Source: Rhodospirillales bacterium (GTDB lineage: Bacteria; Pseudomonadota; Alphaproteobacteria; Rhodospirillales; JASLLZ01). Taken from it: 32,865 bases of DNA. Location of the stretch: NCBI GenBank assembly GCA_030754885.1, contig JASLZL010000110.1:1-32865 (forward strand). The letters run 5' to 3'. Below are positions 25,810 to 32,865 of the stretch, piece by piece; position 1 is the stretch's first letter; every line of letters begins with the position of its first letter. Under the pieces are notes generated by a model, which ran no database searches, was not told where the DNA came from, and was given only the letters and a program-made list of their open reading frames with translations. The position numbers were made by a program, and so were the translations under genes.

Positions 25810-26538
25810 ATGACGGTCTATCACGGAGGCCGGACCATTTATGGCGAGGCCATCGGGATTCTGTTGCTGGAAACCCAGTTCCCCCGCATGCCGGGTGATA
25901 TCGGCAATGCCTCGACATTTGACTTTCCGGTCAACATCAAGGTGGTCAAGGGGGCGACGGTCCAAAAAATCATCATGGACGGCGACGATTCGTCCCTCAA
26001 CGACTTCATCGGCACGGCCCGCGAATTGGAGGCCGATGGCGTCAGGGCCATCACCACCAGTTGCGGATACCTCACCACCATCCAGCAGCCGCTTATCGAG
26101 GCTCTCAAGATCCCGGTATTCTGCTCCGGCCTCATGTTGGTGCCCATGGTGGCGCGTATGATGCCGATGGGCCGGAAGGTGGCAATCTTGACCCTCGATT
26201 CAAGCAAGCTCACCAAGCATCACCTGGAACTGGCCGGCATTGCCGACGAGGGCTTGGTGTTCATCGGCGCCGAAACGGTGCCCGAGTTCTATAACAACTG
26301 CGTCAAGAACGTCCTGGAATACGACCCCGCCGACGTCGAGCGCGGCGTCGTCGGTCTGGTCAAGAAACACGTGACCGAGAACCCCGACATCGGCGCCATC
26401 GTCTGCGAAGGGGTCAACTTCGCGCCCTATGGCGGCGGCGTCCAGGAGGCCACCGGATTGCCGTGGTTCGATATCGTCGATCTGACCAACATGGTCTACG
26501 CGGCGGTGGTCAAGCGGCGCCACACGGGCTTTGTGTGA
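25810..26538 (+). CDS. Asp/Glu-racemase-family protein, copy 2
   Basis: This 242-aa protein aligns with copy 1 end to end without a gap. Cys85 (ITTSCGYLTT) and Cys199 (GAIVCEGVNFAPYG) are conserved at identical positions, as are FPRMPGDIGNASTFDFPV and ATGLPWFDI. The middle (residues 130-190) differs most, for example SSKLTKHHLELAGIADEG against SKRLEERTLQAAGITDEP. The equal length points to gene duplication, and the divergence to separate or complementary substrates, or to a heteromer. AAAGGAG precedes the ATG by about 9 bases. It converges with the malonyl-CoA decarboxylase gene, 37 bp away. Confidence 0.88.
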   Translation: MTVYHGGRTIYGEAIGILLLETQFPRMPGDIGNASTFDFPVNIKVVKGATVQKIIMDGDDSSLNDFIGTARELEADGVRAITTSCGYLTTIQQPLIEALKIPVFCSGLMLVPMVARMMPMGRKVAILTLDSSKLTKHHLELAGIADEGLVFIGAETVPEFYNNCVKNVLEYDPADVERGVVGLVKKHVTENPDIGAIVCEGVNFAPYGGGVQEATGLPWFDIVDLTNMVYAAVVKRRHTGFV

Positions 26539-26575
26539 AATTGATGAGGCTCGGGAGCGGGCTGGCGCCTAAGCA

Positions 26576-27991
26576 TTAAGGCTTAGCCAGTCCCTTGACG
26601 GCCGAATCGGCAATGATTTTGCCGTCCGACGTATAGGCCTCGTGGTTGTCGTCGATCTCGGCGAGTTTGTAGACGTAGTTGATCATCATGCCCGCCGACT
26701 GCTGGAGCCCCCGGGCCGAGCGGTCGCCCATCCAGTGTAACCGCCCGATGCGCGCCCCGTTGCTCAGATGGAAATGGGCAACGGGATCGACGGCGCGCCC
26801 GTTCTCGCGCTGCTCGCGGGTCAGAAAGCGGGCGCAAAGGCGCATCAGCGGTCCGTGCAGGGCTTCCGAGAGGGCGTCGTCGCGGTGCCACTCGGGATTG
26901 GCGAGGGCCGCCTCGAGGCCGCCGTCCTTAGCGCCGGCAGCGGCGATCGCTTTTTGCTCCGCCGCCGTCAGCGAACCCTCTTCGCCGGCACTCAGTTGGC
27001 CGTCCAGCCAGGCCCGGAAGCCGGGTGCCGGCGACAGGGTGGCATAGGTCTTAAGGCCCTTGAATTCCGCCGCCAAGTTATCGACCACCCGTTTGATGAG
27101 AAAGTTACCGAAGCTGATCCCGGCCAGTCCCTTCTGGGCGTTGGAGATGGAATAAAGGATGGCCGTATCGGCGTCCTTGGGGTCAAGCAGCGGTGCCTCG
27201 GTGTCCAACAGGTCTTGGATGTTGCCGGCCATGCCGTCGACCAGGGCGACCTCGACGAATATCAGCGGCTCGTCGGGCATGCGCGGATGAAAATAGGCAA
27301 AGCAGCGGCGATCCGAAGCCAACCTGTTTTTAAGGTCATCCCAACTGGCGATGGCATGCACCGCTTCGTAGGCGATCAGCTTTTCCAGGAGTTTGGCCGA
27401 CGACGTGTCCCAGGTGATCCGCCTGAGTTCAAGAAAATCGACGTCGAACCAGGTGCCGAGCAAGGATTTGAGATCGGCTTCCACAAACTCGAGATGGGGG
27501 TTGCCACGCGCCAGCTCCATGAGTTCGGCGCGCATGTCGACAAGAAACTTGACCCCTTCGGGCAGGGCGTTGAACTGGGTCAAAAGTTTGACCCGGGGCG
27601 CCTTGAGGGTCTTGCGCAAGGCCTGTCCGGCGCCGTGGCGTTCCTCTACTCCGTCGGCCCGGTCGAGTTCCGCGACGGCCCGGTCCACAGCATTGCTATC
27701 GACACCGAAGTCGCGCGCCAGGATGGTCAGGAAACGCTCGCGCCCGGTAGCGTCGAGGGCAAGGTAGGCGTGTCCAAGGGCCGCCGCCCGGGCGCGCGCC
27801 GAAACCTCGCCGCCGCGGGTTTCCAGGCAAGCACGCATCTGTTCACGAAGGCGCTCGGCATGTCCTTTCGGCAGGTCGGGATGCGTACTGGCGGCGGCGT
27901 CATAGGTCGAGCCGGCAATGCCGCGCCAGGCATCGCGCAGATTGCCAAGCGCGCGGTCGAGAAATCCGGATTTGTTGTTCTGGGTCATCAT
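26576..27991 (-). CDS. Malonyl-CoA decarboxylase
   Basis: The 471-aa protein converts malonyl-CoA to acetyl-CoA and CO2. The N-terminal helical domain carries LNAL-type segments such as LLTQFNALPEGVKFLVDMRAEL; the C-terminal acetyltransferase-like catalytic domain holds LYSISNAQKGLAGISFGNFLIKRVV (about 279-303, with the active Ser) and DPVAHFHLSNGARIGRLHWMGDRS (402-425, with the active His408). Length fits the bacterial enzyme. The start is uncertain: the track uses a GTG at 28006, and ATGs exist at 27991 and 27988. No malonyl-CoA synthetase gene is adjacent. It follows the NAD(P)HX repair gene on the same strand, about 50 bp apart. Confidence 0.93.
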   Translation of the reverse strand: MMTQNNKSGFLDRALGNLRDAWRGIAGSTYDAAASTHPDLPKGHAERLREQMRACLETRGGEVSARARAAALGHAYLALDATGRERFLTILARDFGVDSNAVDRAVAELDRADGVEERHGAGQALRKTLKAPRVKLLTQFNALPEGVKFLVDMRAELMELARGNPHLEFVEADLKSLLGTWFDVDFLELRRITWDTSSAKLLEKLIAYEAVHAIASWDDLKNRLASDRRCFAYFHPRMPDEPLIFVEVALVDGMAGNIQDLLDTEAPLLDPKDADTAILYSISNAQKGLAGISFGNFLIKRVVDNLAAEFKGLKTYATLSPAPGFRAWLDGQLSAGEEGSLTAAEQKAIAAAGAKDGGLEAALANPEWHRDDALSEALHGPLMRLCARFLTREQRENGRAVDPVAHFHLSNGARIGRLHWMGDRSARGLQQSAGMMINYVYKLAEIDDNHEAYTSDGKIIADSAVKGLAKP

Positions 27992-28043
27992 GGCACCACG
28001 CTTCACCCCGCCATCTCAAGAATTGGCTCGTGAAGGTGAGCTT

Positions 28044-29519
28044 TCAACCTTTTGTTTGACCCGCTTCGACAAGACGGGCGAGGACGCCCGGCAAAGCCTG
28101 GGGTAGATCTTCAGCGATCAGCCCGGGTCCGAAGGCCGCCGCCGCGGCGCCGTGCAACCAAACGGCCGCGGCTGCGGCCTCAAAGGTATCCATGCCCTGG
28201 GCCAGCAGGCCGAGGGCGAATCCGGCCAGCACGTCGCCCGATCCCGCCGTCGCCAATTCGGGCGGTGCCGTGTCATTGACGATGGCGCGGCCGTCGGGCG
28301 CCGCGATCACCGTGTCGGCGCCTTTGAGCACGATCACGGTGCCGCTTGTCCGGGCCGCCCGGCGGGCTCGCGTGAGCTTGTCCCCAGCACCTGGGAATAG
28401 GCGTTGGAACTCCCCTTCATGGGGGGTGAGCAACCAAGACGGCGGCGCGACGCGGAAGAGCGCACCCGGATCATCTTCAAAGACGCTCAACGCGTCGGCG
28501 TCCAGTACACAGGCTTTGCCCGCGCCCAGGGCGGTCAACACGCGCGCCTTCGTTGTCCCGTTTACCCCGGCACCGGGACCAATGAGAAAGGCGTTCTTGC
28601 GCCCATCGCCAAGCAGATCTACGAAGGCGGTCTCGTCGGCGACGGGCTTGACCAGGGTTCCCGGCCAGTCGGAAGCGTAGACGGAGAAAACCTCTGGCGG
28701 CGCCGCGATGGTCACCATGCCGGCACCGATACGCCGTGCGCCGCGAGCCGCCAAACGGGCGGCGCCGGTCATCTCGGCGCCCCCCACCACCACCGCGTGA
28801 CCCCGGCTGTACTTATGATCCGCCAAGGTAGGCTGAGGAAGACGATGCCGCCAAATGCCCGGTCCGTTGGCGAAGGTGCGGGGTCCGATCTCGCCCAAGA
28901 CCGATGGGGGAATTCCGATGTCAGCAACCGTCACGTCGCCGCACAATTGACGGCCGGGGAGCAACAGGTGCCCGGGCTTGCGGCGGAAAAAGGTAACGGT
29001 CGCGGCGACGGCGGGCGCCGTCCCCATGATTTCCCCGGTGTCACCGTTGACGCCGCTTGGCATATCGACGGCGACACAGATCATGCCACGCTGGTTGATG
29101 GCTTCGATGGCGACTCCGGCGGCGCCGTCTAGGGGACGCGTCAGGCCGGCCCCGAACAGGGCATCGACGACCAACCGGCAATCGTCGGGGAGGTCTTTGT
29201 CGAGGGGGGCGATGGCGCCTTGCCAACGCTCGGCATTGACCCGGGCGTCGCCCTTGAGCGCTCCGCGCTCGCCAAGAAGAAAGATGCGAACCGGCCAGCC
29301 CGACTGGTCGAGCAGACGCGCCACGACGAAGCCGTCGCCGCCGTTGTTGCCCGGCCCGCAGAGGATAGCCAGCGGCTGCTTGGGCCAGCACCGCACGATG
29401 TGGCGCGCGATGGCGCTTCCCGCCGCTTCCATCAGATCAAGGCTGGGGATGCCGCCGGCCGCCGCGGCGGCATCGGCGCGGTACATCTCGTCGACCGTCA
29501 GAAGCGCGTCTTCGTGCAT
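28044..29519 (-). CDS. nnr: Bifunctional NAD(P)H-hydrate epimerase / ADP-dependent dehydratase
   Basis: The 491-aa protein repairs hydrated NAD(P)H. The N-terminal epimerase domain (YjeF-N, about 1-215) begins LLTVDEMYRADAAAAAGGIP and has the GPGNNGGDG loop at 55-63 and AVDMPSGVNGDTG near 148-160. The C-terminal kinase-like dehydratase domain carries HKYSRGHAVVVGG, LLTPHEGEFQRL and the ATAGSGDVLAG site with Gly-Ser-Gly-Asp at 426-429. Both domains look intact. The start is the ATG at 29519, where the family N-terminus begins. It is probably co-transcribed with malonyl-CoA decarboxylase, though the two functions are unrelated as far as known. Confidence 0.95.
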   Translation of the reverse strand: MHEDALLTVDEMYRADAAAAAGGIPSLDLMEAAGSAIARHIVRCWPKQPLAILCGPGNNGGDGFVVARLLDQSGWPVRIFLLGERGALKGDARVNAERWQGAIAPLDKDLPDDCRLVVDALFGAGLTRPLDGAAGVAIEAINQRGMICVAVDMPSGVNGDTGEIMGTAPAVAATVTFFRRKPGHLLLPGRQLCGDVTVADIGIPPSVLGEIGPRTFANGPGIWRHRLPQPTLADHKYSRGHAVVVGGAEMTGAARLAARGARRIGAGMVTIAAPPEVFSVYASDWPGTLVKPVADETAFVDLLGDGRKNAFLIGPGAGVNGTTKARVLTALGAGKACVLDADALSVFEDDPGALFRVAPPSWLLTPHEGEFQRLFPGAGDKLTRARRAARTSGTVIVLKGADTVIAAPDGRAIVNDTAPPELATAGSGDVLAGFALGLLAQGMDTFEAAAAAVWLHGAAAAAFGPGLIAEDLPQALPGVLARLVEAGQTKG

Positions 29520-29595
29520 TGCAGCCCCGCCATCACTCTCCCCCTTCCATCATAAAGGGAGTTGAGGGCCGCCGAAAGGCGGTCGGGCGCCGGGA

Positions 29596-30381
29596 CTACT
29601 TCTTCGGCAACGTCTGCGCTTAGGCAAGGATGTTGACCAGCGTCTACAAGGGCAGGAACCTGAGGGCCGGCATGGGAACTCCTGGGTGCCCGTTGCAAAT
29701 TTTGTGCAGGGCTTCCCACGGATTGGCGTTGGCCGCCGTGCCGATAAACTCGGGGTTTCCCTCGCTCTTGAAGTTGAGGGCCCTGCCATCAAACCCATGA
29801 CAGGCGGTGCAGACGTTCTGAAAGATGCGTTCGCCGAGGCCGGCGTCACCGAAGGACCTGAGCGATTTCGAGTCGATGAAGTGTTCCACTTCCTGTTGGC
29901 CGCGAGTGACGAAAAGGGCAAGCCGCTTGCCAACCTCGTCGGAGATCTGGCTGGGGGTGTATCCGTGAATCGGATCGCACAGGGCCTGCTCCGCGATCGC
30001 CGGATTCTTGCCCACCAGGTGGCGAAGGCCGTTTATGCCCGTGTAGTGGGACCCGGCGTTATATGCACCGTCCTTGCCCTTGTAGTCCCAGCCGTGACAT
30101 TCCTTGCAGCGCCAAGTCATGTATCCCTTCTGCTTTCCCCACGGAGGATAGGATGGATGGGCTTTGCGCAGCTCTTGGACGTCGGCGGCCACGGCCAAAT
30201 TGTCATAGAACCGGCCGCCAAAGGCCACCTCCCAGTCCTCGGTCGGCGCTTCCGGAATGCCGCCCAGCCAGTCGCGGCTGGTCTCCACGGTCGTGAGATG
30301 CTTCTCTTCATCGGCCTCGGCAGGAACCGAAAAGGATAGGTCGAGTCCGAGCGCGATCGCTACGAAGGCCCCGGGACCCAA
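29596..30381 (-). pseudogene. Diheme cytochrome c gene with two C-terminal nonsense codons
   Basis: The open part (245 aa) is a periplasmic c-type cytochrome with two heme sites, CKECH (92-96) and CTACH (191-195), after a signal-peptide-like stretch (GAFVAIALGLDLSFSVPAEA). It ends GHPGVPMPALRFLPL then TAG (29646-29644). In the same frame it continues TLVNILA, TAA (29622-29620), AQTLPKK, TAG. Restoring Gln and Tyr at the two stops gives FLPLQTLVNILAYAQTLPKK, the usual last helix of such cytochromes (LAYxQTLP). Two point mutations have thus cut off the tail. The start is also weak: the track uses TTG at 30381, the frame upstream reads RTYRRRWP, and no ATG is available. Loss of 18 residues may abolish or only weaken function. 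Confidence 0.8.
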
Positions 30382-30400
30382 CGGCCAGCGTCTACGGTAG

Positions 30401-31120
30401 GTCCTTCACTCTGCCCGATCGACCCAGTCCTTCCTGATCTTGATGGCCGGTGCGGTCTCTGAACTCGAGAACTCGTTGTGGAAATTTGCAAAATCGTCGG
30501 CATCACCCGGACGTTGCTTGGCCTGGGCCTATGCGGCGCCGTGATGATTCAGGTGCGCTACGGCTTGCAACCGCTCAGGCGCCTGAGCCGAATGCTCTCG
30601 AACATTCGCGCCGGCCGCGCCACCCGGCTCGAGGACCCTCTGCCGGTCGAGATGGCGCCCCTGTCCGGAGAGGTCAATGCCCTGCTTGACCACAACGCCA
30701 CCGTGATCGAACGCGCCCACACCCAGGCCGACGACCTGGCATACGCCTTGAAAACGCCGCTCACCGTACTGGCCAACGAAGCAGCACGGATTGAAGACGG
30801 AACCGGCGATGTCATCCGCCAACAAACGGCCCCCATGAACAAGCGTGTCGGTCACCACCTGTCGCGTCAACAGGTCCGCGTCGGCGCCGAATGCTACAAT
30901 GGCTTCGTAACCCTGATTGTCGAAGACGACGGACCCGGTATTCCAGAGGCCCTGCGCACCCAGGTTCGGCACCGGGAAGCGGCAACGGCCTTTCCATCGT
31001 TTTCGAGATGACTGAGATGTACGGCGGAGAGTTAACTCTCGGCTGTTCCCCCTTGGCGGTTTGGAGGCGCGCCTGCGCCCGCTGGCGGTCCCAGAAACCC
31101 CAATTGTTCGTAAAGCCTAG
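30401..31120 (+). pseudogene. Sensor histidine kinase remnant, frameshifted and internally deleted
   Basis: Pieces of one kinase appear in order but in different frames. Frame 1 from about 30401 gives FLILMAGAVSELENSL (periplasmic part). Frame 2 (30478 on) gives LLGLGLCGAVMIQVRYGLQPLRRLSRML (second membrane helix and HAMP), then DLAYALKTPLTVLANEA, where the phospho-acceptor His of the H-box (DLAHALKTPL) is Tyr, then after a short stretch VEDDGPGIPEALR from the ATPase domain. Most of the sequence between H-box and N-box is missing. Frame 3 gives GSGNGLSIVFEMTEMYGGELTLG (G2 box), and a last shift gives GGLEARLRPLAVPETPIVRKA before a stop at 31118-31120. The 5' end is missing too; no start codon is credible. 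It resembles PhoQ-like kinases. Confidence 0.85.
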
Positions 31121-31165
31121 AGCGCCGATGGCATAGGTTGGAAGCCGCCGGAAAACTGTCGGCTG

Positions 31166-31205
31166 TTGACGCGTGGGTTGATTGAATATAGAACAAAACG
31201 TGAAC
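31166..31205 (+). promoter_or_regulatory. LexA (SOS) box and promoter region of imuA-imuB
   Basis: GAACAAAACGTGAAC at 31191-31205 is an exact GAAC-N7-GAAC direct repeat, the LexA operator of alphaproteobacteria. A TTGACG (31166-31171) and a TATAGA (31187-31192) upstream form a possible promoter with a short 15-bp spacer, so LexA would cover the -10 region. The box ends 37 bp before the imuA start codon. Confidence 0.85.
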
Positions 31206-31242
31206 TTTATAAGACGGCTTTCTAGGTTAGGAGATACCCACC

Positions 31243-32010
31243 ATGCTTTCATCCTTTTCGTCGAGAGTGCCGGCCCAACCCGACCCGGTCCTTCTACGGA
31301 ATTTACGCGCCCGTATCCGCCGACTCGAAGGCCATGCCCCCGGCTCAACAGGCAACGGCGCGCCGGGCGTCGTTACTCTGGGCGCCGCGGACATCGACGG
31401 CGCCCTGCCCTGGGGGGGATTGCCGCGCGCCGCCTTGCACGAAGTCCTTGGCAACGACACCGGCAACGCCGCCGCCGGCTTCTGCGTCGCCCTTGCGGCC
31501 CGCCTCGCCGGAAGCACGGGATTGGTGTTGTGGTGCCGGCGCGGACACGATCCCTATGGACCGGGACTGGCTCTCTTTGGTCTCGATCTCCGGCGCTTGA
31601 TCGTGGCCCGCGGGCGCGCCGGCAAGGATGTCCTGTGGGCCATGGAGGAGGGTTTGCGTTCGGGCGCCCTCGCCGCGGCCCTGGGCGAGACCAGGGAGCT
31701 TGCGCCGATCGCCCGGCGGCGCCTGCAACTGGCCGCCGAGACCGGTAGCGCGACGGGTCTCTTGCTGCATCCGCCCGCCGCCAAGACAGCGCCGGGAGCG
31801 GCCCTGACACGGTGGCGCATCGCCCCTGCCCCCGGCACCGCCGCCGGCCCCCGCTGGCGGGTGGAACTCGAATACTGCCGCGGCGGCATGCCCGCGGCCT
31901 GGCTTGTGGAGTGGCACAATGAAAAGACGGGTGGTTTCACTGTGGTTGCCGAACTTCGCCACGGATCGGCTGACCACGCAGCTGGACCGGTGGCGGCCGG
32001 CGAAGGGTAG
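31243..32010 (+). CDS. imuA: ImuA, SOS mutasome accessory protein (RecA-like fold)
   Basis: The 255-aa protein fits ImuA, the RecA/SulA-related partner of ImuB and DnaE2 in damage-induced mutagenesis. It shows LRNLRARIRRLEG near the N-terminus, VTLGAADIDGALPWGGLPRAALHEVLG (43-69), GSTGLVLWCRRGHDPYGPGL and the LATAL-type central helix GLRSGALAAALGETRELAPIARRRLQLAAE, then a C-terminal WRVELEYCRGGMPAAWLVEW. No complete Walker A is seen. AGGAGA precedes the ATG by about 8 bases, and a LexA box lies 37 bp upstream, so it is expected to be SOS-induced. Its 3' end overlaps imuB by 92 bp in another frame. Confidence 0.9.
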   Translation: MLSSFSSRVPAQPDPVLLRNLRARIRRLEGHAPGSTGNGAPGVVTLGAADIDGALPWGGLPRAALHEVLGNDTGNAAAGFCVALAARLAGSTGLVLWCRRGHDPYGPGLALFGLDLRRLIVARGRAGKDVLWAMEEGLRSGALAAALGETRELAPIARRRLQLAAETGSATGLLLHPPAAKTAPGAALTRWRIAPAPGTAAGPRWRVELEYCRGGMPAAWLVEWHNEKTGGFTVVAELRHGSADHAAGPVAAGEG

Positions 32011-32865
32011 CTGGCGGGCTAGGTCTCTGGCCACCGTCATCGCGGCACGCAGCACCTTGGGCATCGCCGCCGTCAACCCGGCGGCCGAAGCCGTTGGCGT
32101 TCGCCCGGGCCTCTCCCTTGCCGACGCCCGCGCCCTGGTTCCCGGGCTCGCCACCTTCGAGGCCGATCCGGCGGCGGACCGCGAGGCCCTGGAAAGGCTG
32201 GCCGGGTGGTGCGGCCGCTACACCCCATGGACGGCGGTGGACGAACACGCCGGCGGTCCCGGCGCCGGCAGCCTATGGCTGGACATCAGCGGTTGCGCCC
32301 ATCTCTTTGGCGGCGAGGCGGCGCTCCTCGGCGATCTTGCCCTGCGCCTCGGCACTTTCGGTTTTGATGTCCGGACGGCGGTCGCCGACACGCCGGGCGC
32401 GGCCTGGGCCGTGGCTCGCTTCGCCGACACCGGTGCCACGACCGTCGTCCCACCGCAACAGACGCAGAGCGTCCTGGCGCCGCTGCCGGTGACCGGATTG
32501 CGCCTCTCGCCGGCCGTGGTCGAGGCCCTGGGCCGGGTCGGCCTTGACCGTATCGCCGACCTCGCCGCCGTGGCGCGGGCACCGCTCGCCGCCCGTTTCG
32601 GCGCTACCGCCCTGAGGCGCCTGGACCAAGCCCTGGGGCGGACGGACGAGGCAATCTCGCCGCGCCGTTCGGTAAAAGCACCGCGCGTCCGCCTTGCCTT
32701 CGCCGAGCCTATCGGGCGGATGGACGACGTCGCGGCCACTCTCGACCGCCTGCTCGCCGAGTTGTGCGCCCGCTTGGAAAAGACATCCAAAGGGGCACGG
32801 CGGCTGGAACTGGTTCTCTATCGGGTCAATGGCACCACCACGGGCGCCACCATCGGCACCGGCCG
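31919..32865 (+). CDS. imuB: ImuB, Y-family polymerase-like protein, 3' end beyond the window
   Basis: This gene is absent from the ORF track because it runs off the right edge; 315 codons are visible from the ATG at 31919 (GGAG upstream). The protein starts MKRRVVSLWLPNFATDRLTTQ and has the Y-family palm and finger layout: ARSTLGIAAVNPAAEAVGVRPGLSLADARAL, GSLWLDISGCAHLFGGEAAL, and a helix-hairpin-helix-like LPVTGLRLSPAVVEALGRVGLDRIADLAA. The catalytic acidic residues of active polymerases are not there: SLWLPNF replaces the HxDxDAFF motif, as in known ImuB proteins, which act as scaffolds linking DnaE2 to the clamp. The clamp-binding C-terminus and any dnaE2 gene lie outside the window. It is co-transcribed with imuA. 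Confidence 0.9.
   Translation, partial: MKRRVVSLWLPNFATDRLTTQLDRWRPAKGSWRARSLATVIAARSTLGIAAVNPAAEAVGVRPGLSLADARALVPGLATFEADPAADREALERLAGWCGRYTPWTAVDEHAGGPGAGSLWLDISGCAHLFGGEAALLGDLALRLGTFGFDVRTAVADTPGAAWAVARFADTGATTVVPPQQTQSVLAPLPVTGLRLSPAVVEALGRVGLDRIADLAAVARAPLAARFGATALRRLDQALGRTDEAISPRRSVKAPRVRLAFAEPIGRMDDVAATLDRLLAELCARLEKTSKGARRLELVLYRVNGTTTGATIGTG

Noticed and set aside
26768-28033. 421-aa plus-strand ORF
   Set aside because: Antisense shadow of malonyl-CoA decarboxylase; no family resemblance and no ribosome-binding site.
28404-29132. 242-aa plus-strand ORF
   Set aside because: Antisense to the NAD(P)HX repair enzyme, whose two domains are complete.
29596-29646. Recoding of UAG/UAA in the cytochrome gene (pyrrolysine or readthrough)
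   Set aside because: Two different stop codons stand where Gln and Tyr are expected by family pattern, and the next gene is also broken, so simple decay is more likely.

Overview
The window looks like chromosomal DNA from a GC-rich alphaproteobacterium, probably near the Rhodospirillales. The grounds are the order tRNA-Leu - tig - clpP - clpX - lon - hup - tRNA-Val on one strand, an alphaproteobacterial LexA box (GAAC-N7-GAAC) in front of imuA-imuB, and the overall protein style. The taxon is an inference; no marker gene was searched.

Region 1 (1-6.9 kb, minus strand) is a tightly packed catabolic operon. Read in transcription order it holds a class I CoA-transferase-like pair (alpha, beta), a CaiB/BaiF class III CoA-transferase, a large old-yellow-enzyme/2,4-dienoyl-CoA-reductase-like flavoprotein, a Rossmann-fold protein I do not recognise, and an M24 (creatinase/Xaa-Pro) peptidase-like gene that runs off the left edge and is absent from the ORF track. 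Several genes overlap. Two have an unusual active site: the beta subunit lacks the usual catalytic Glu, and the flavoprotein lacks one Fe-S cysteine.

Region 2 (7.1-17.0 kb) is a second acyl-CoA catabolic block on both strands: a CaiB transferase, an N-acyl-D-amino-acid deacylase with every expected metal-site residue, an SDR dehydrogenase, a ThDP enzyme of the acetolactate-synthase fold, two acyl-CoA dehydrogenases of different catalytic type, and a second CaiB transferase. The two CaiB genes are direct repeats, almost identical in their first third and well diverged later. A 580-bp element with inverted repeats sits just behind the deacylase and carries two tiny ORFs but no transposase.

Region 3 (17.0-24.8 kb, minus strand) is core housekeeping: a membrane-anchored Sel1-repeat protein, tRNA-Val, HU, Lon, ClpX, ClpP, trigger factor and tRNA-Leu. 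Candidate promoters are visible for hup and lon. Trigger factor has a His-Asp run and a Lys/Ala-rich tail.

Region 4 (25.0-29.5 kb) holds two tandem Asp/Glu-racemase-family paralogues of equal length, then malonyl-CoA decarboxylase and the bifunctional NAD(P)HX repair enzyme on the other strand. With the D-aminoacylase, the racemases suggest an interest in D-amino acids or related 2-substituted acids.

Region 5 (29.6-31.1 kb) is a patch of gene decay: a diheme cytochrome c gene with two nonsense codons near its C-terminus, and a sensor histidine kinase broken by frameshifts, an internal deletion and loss of the phospho-acceptor His. Region 6 (31.2 kb to the right edge) is the SOS mutasome pair imuA-imuB behind a LexA box; imuB continues past the window.
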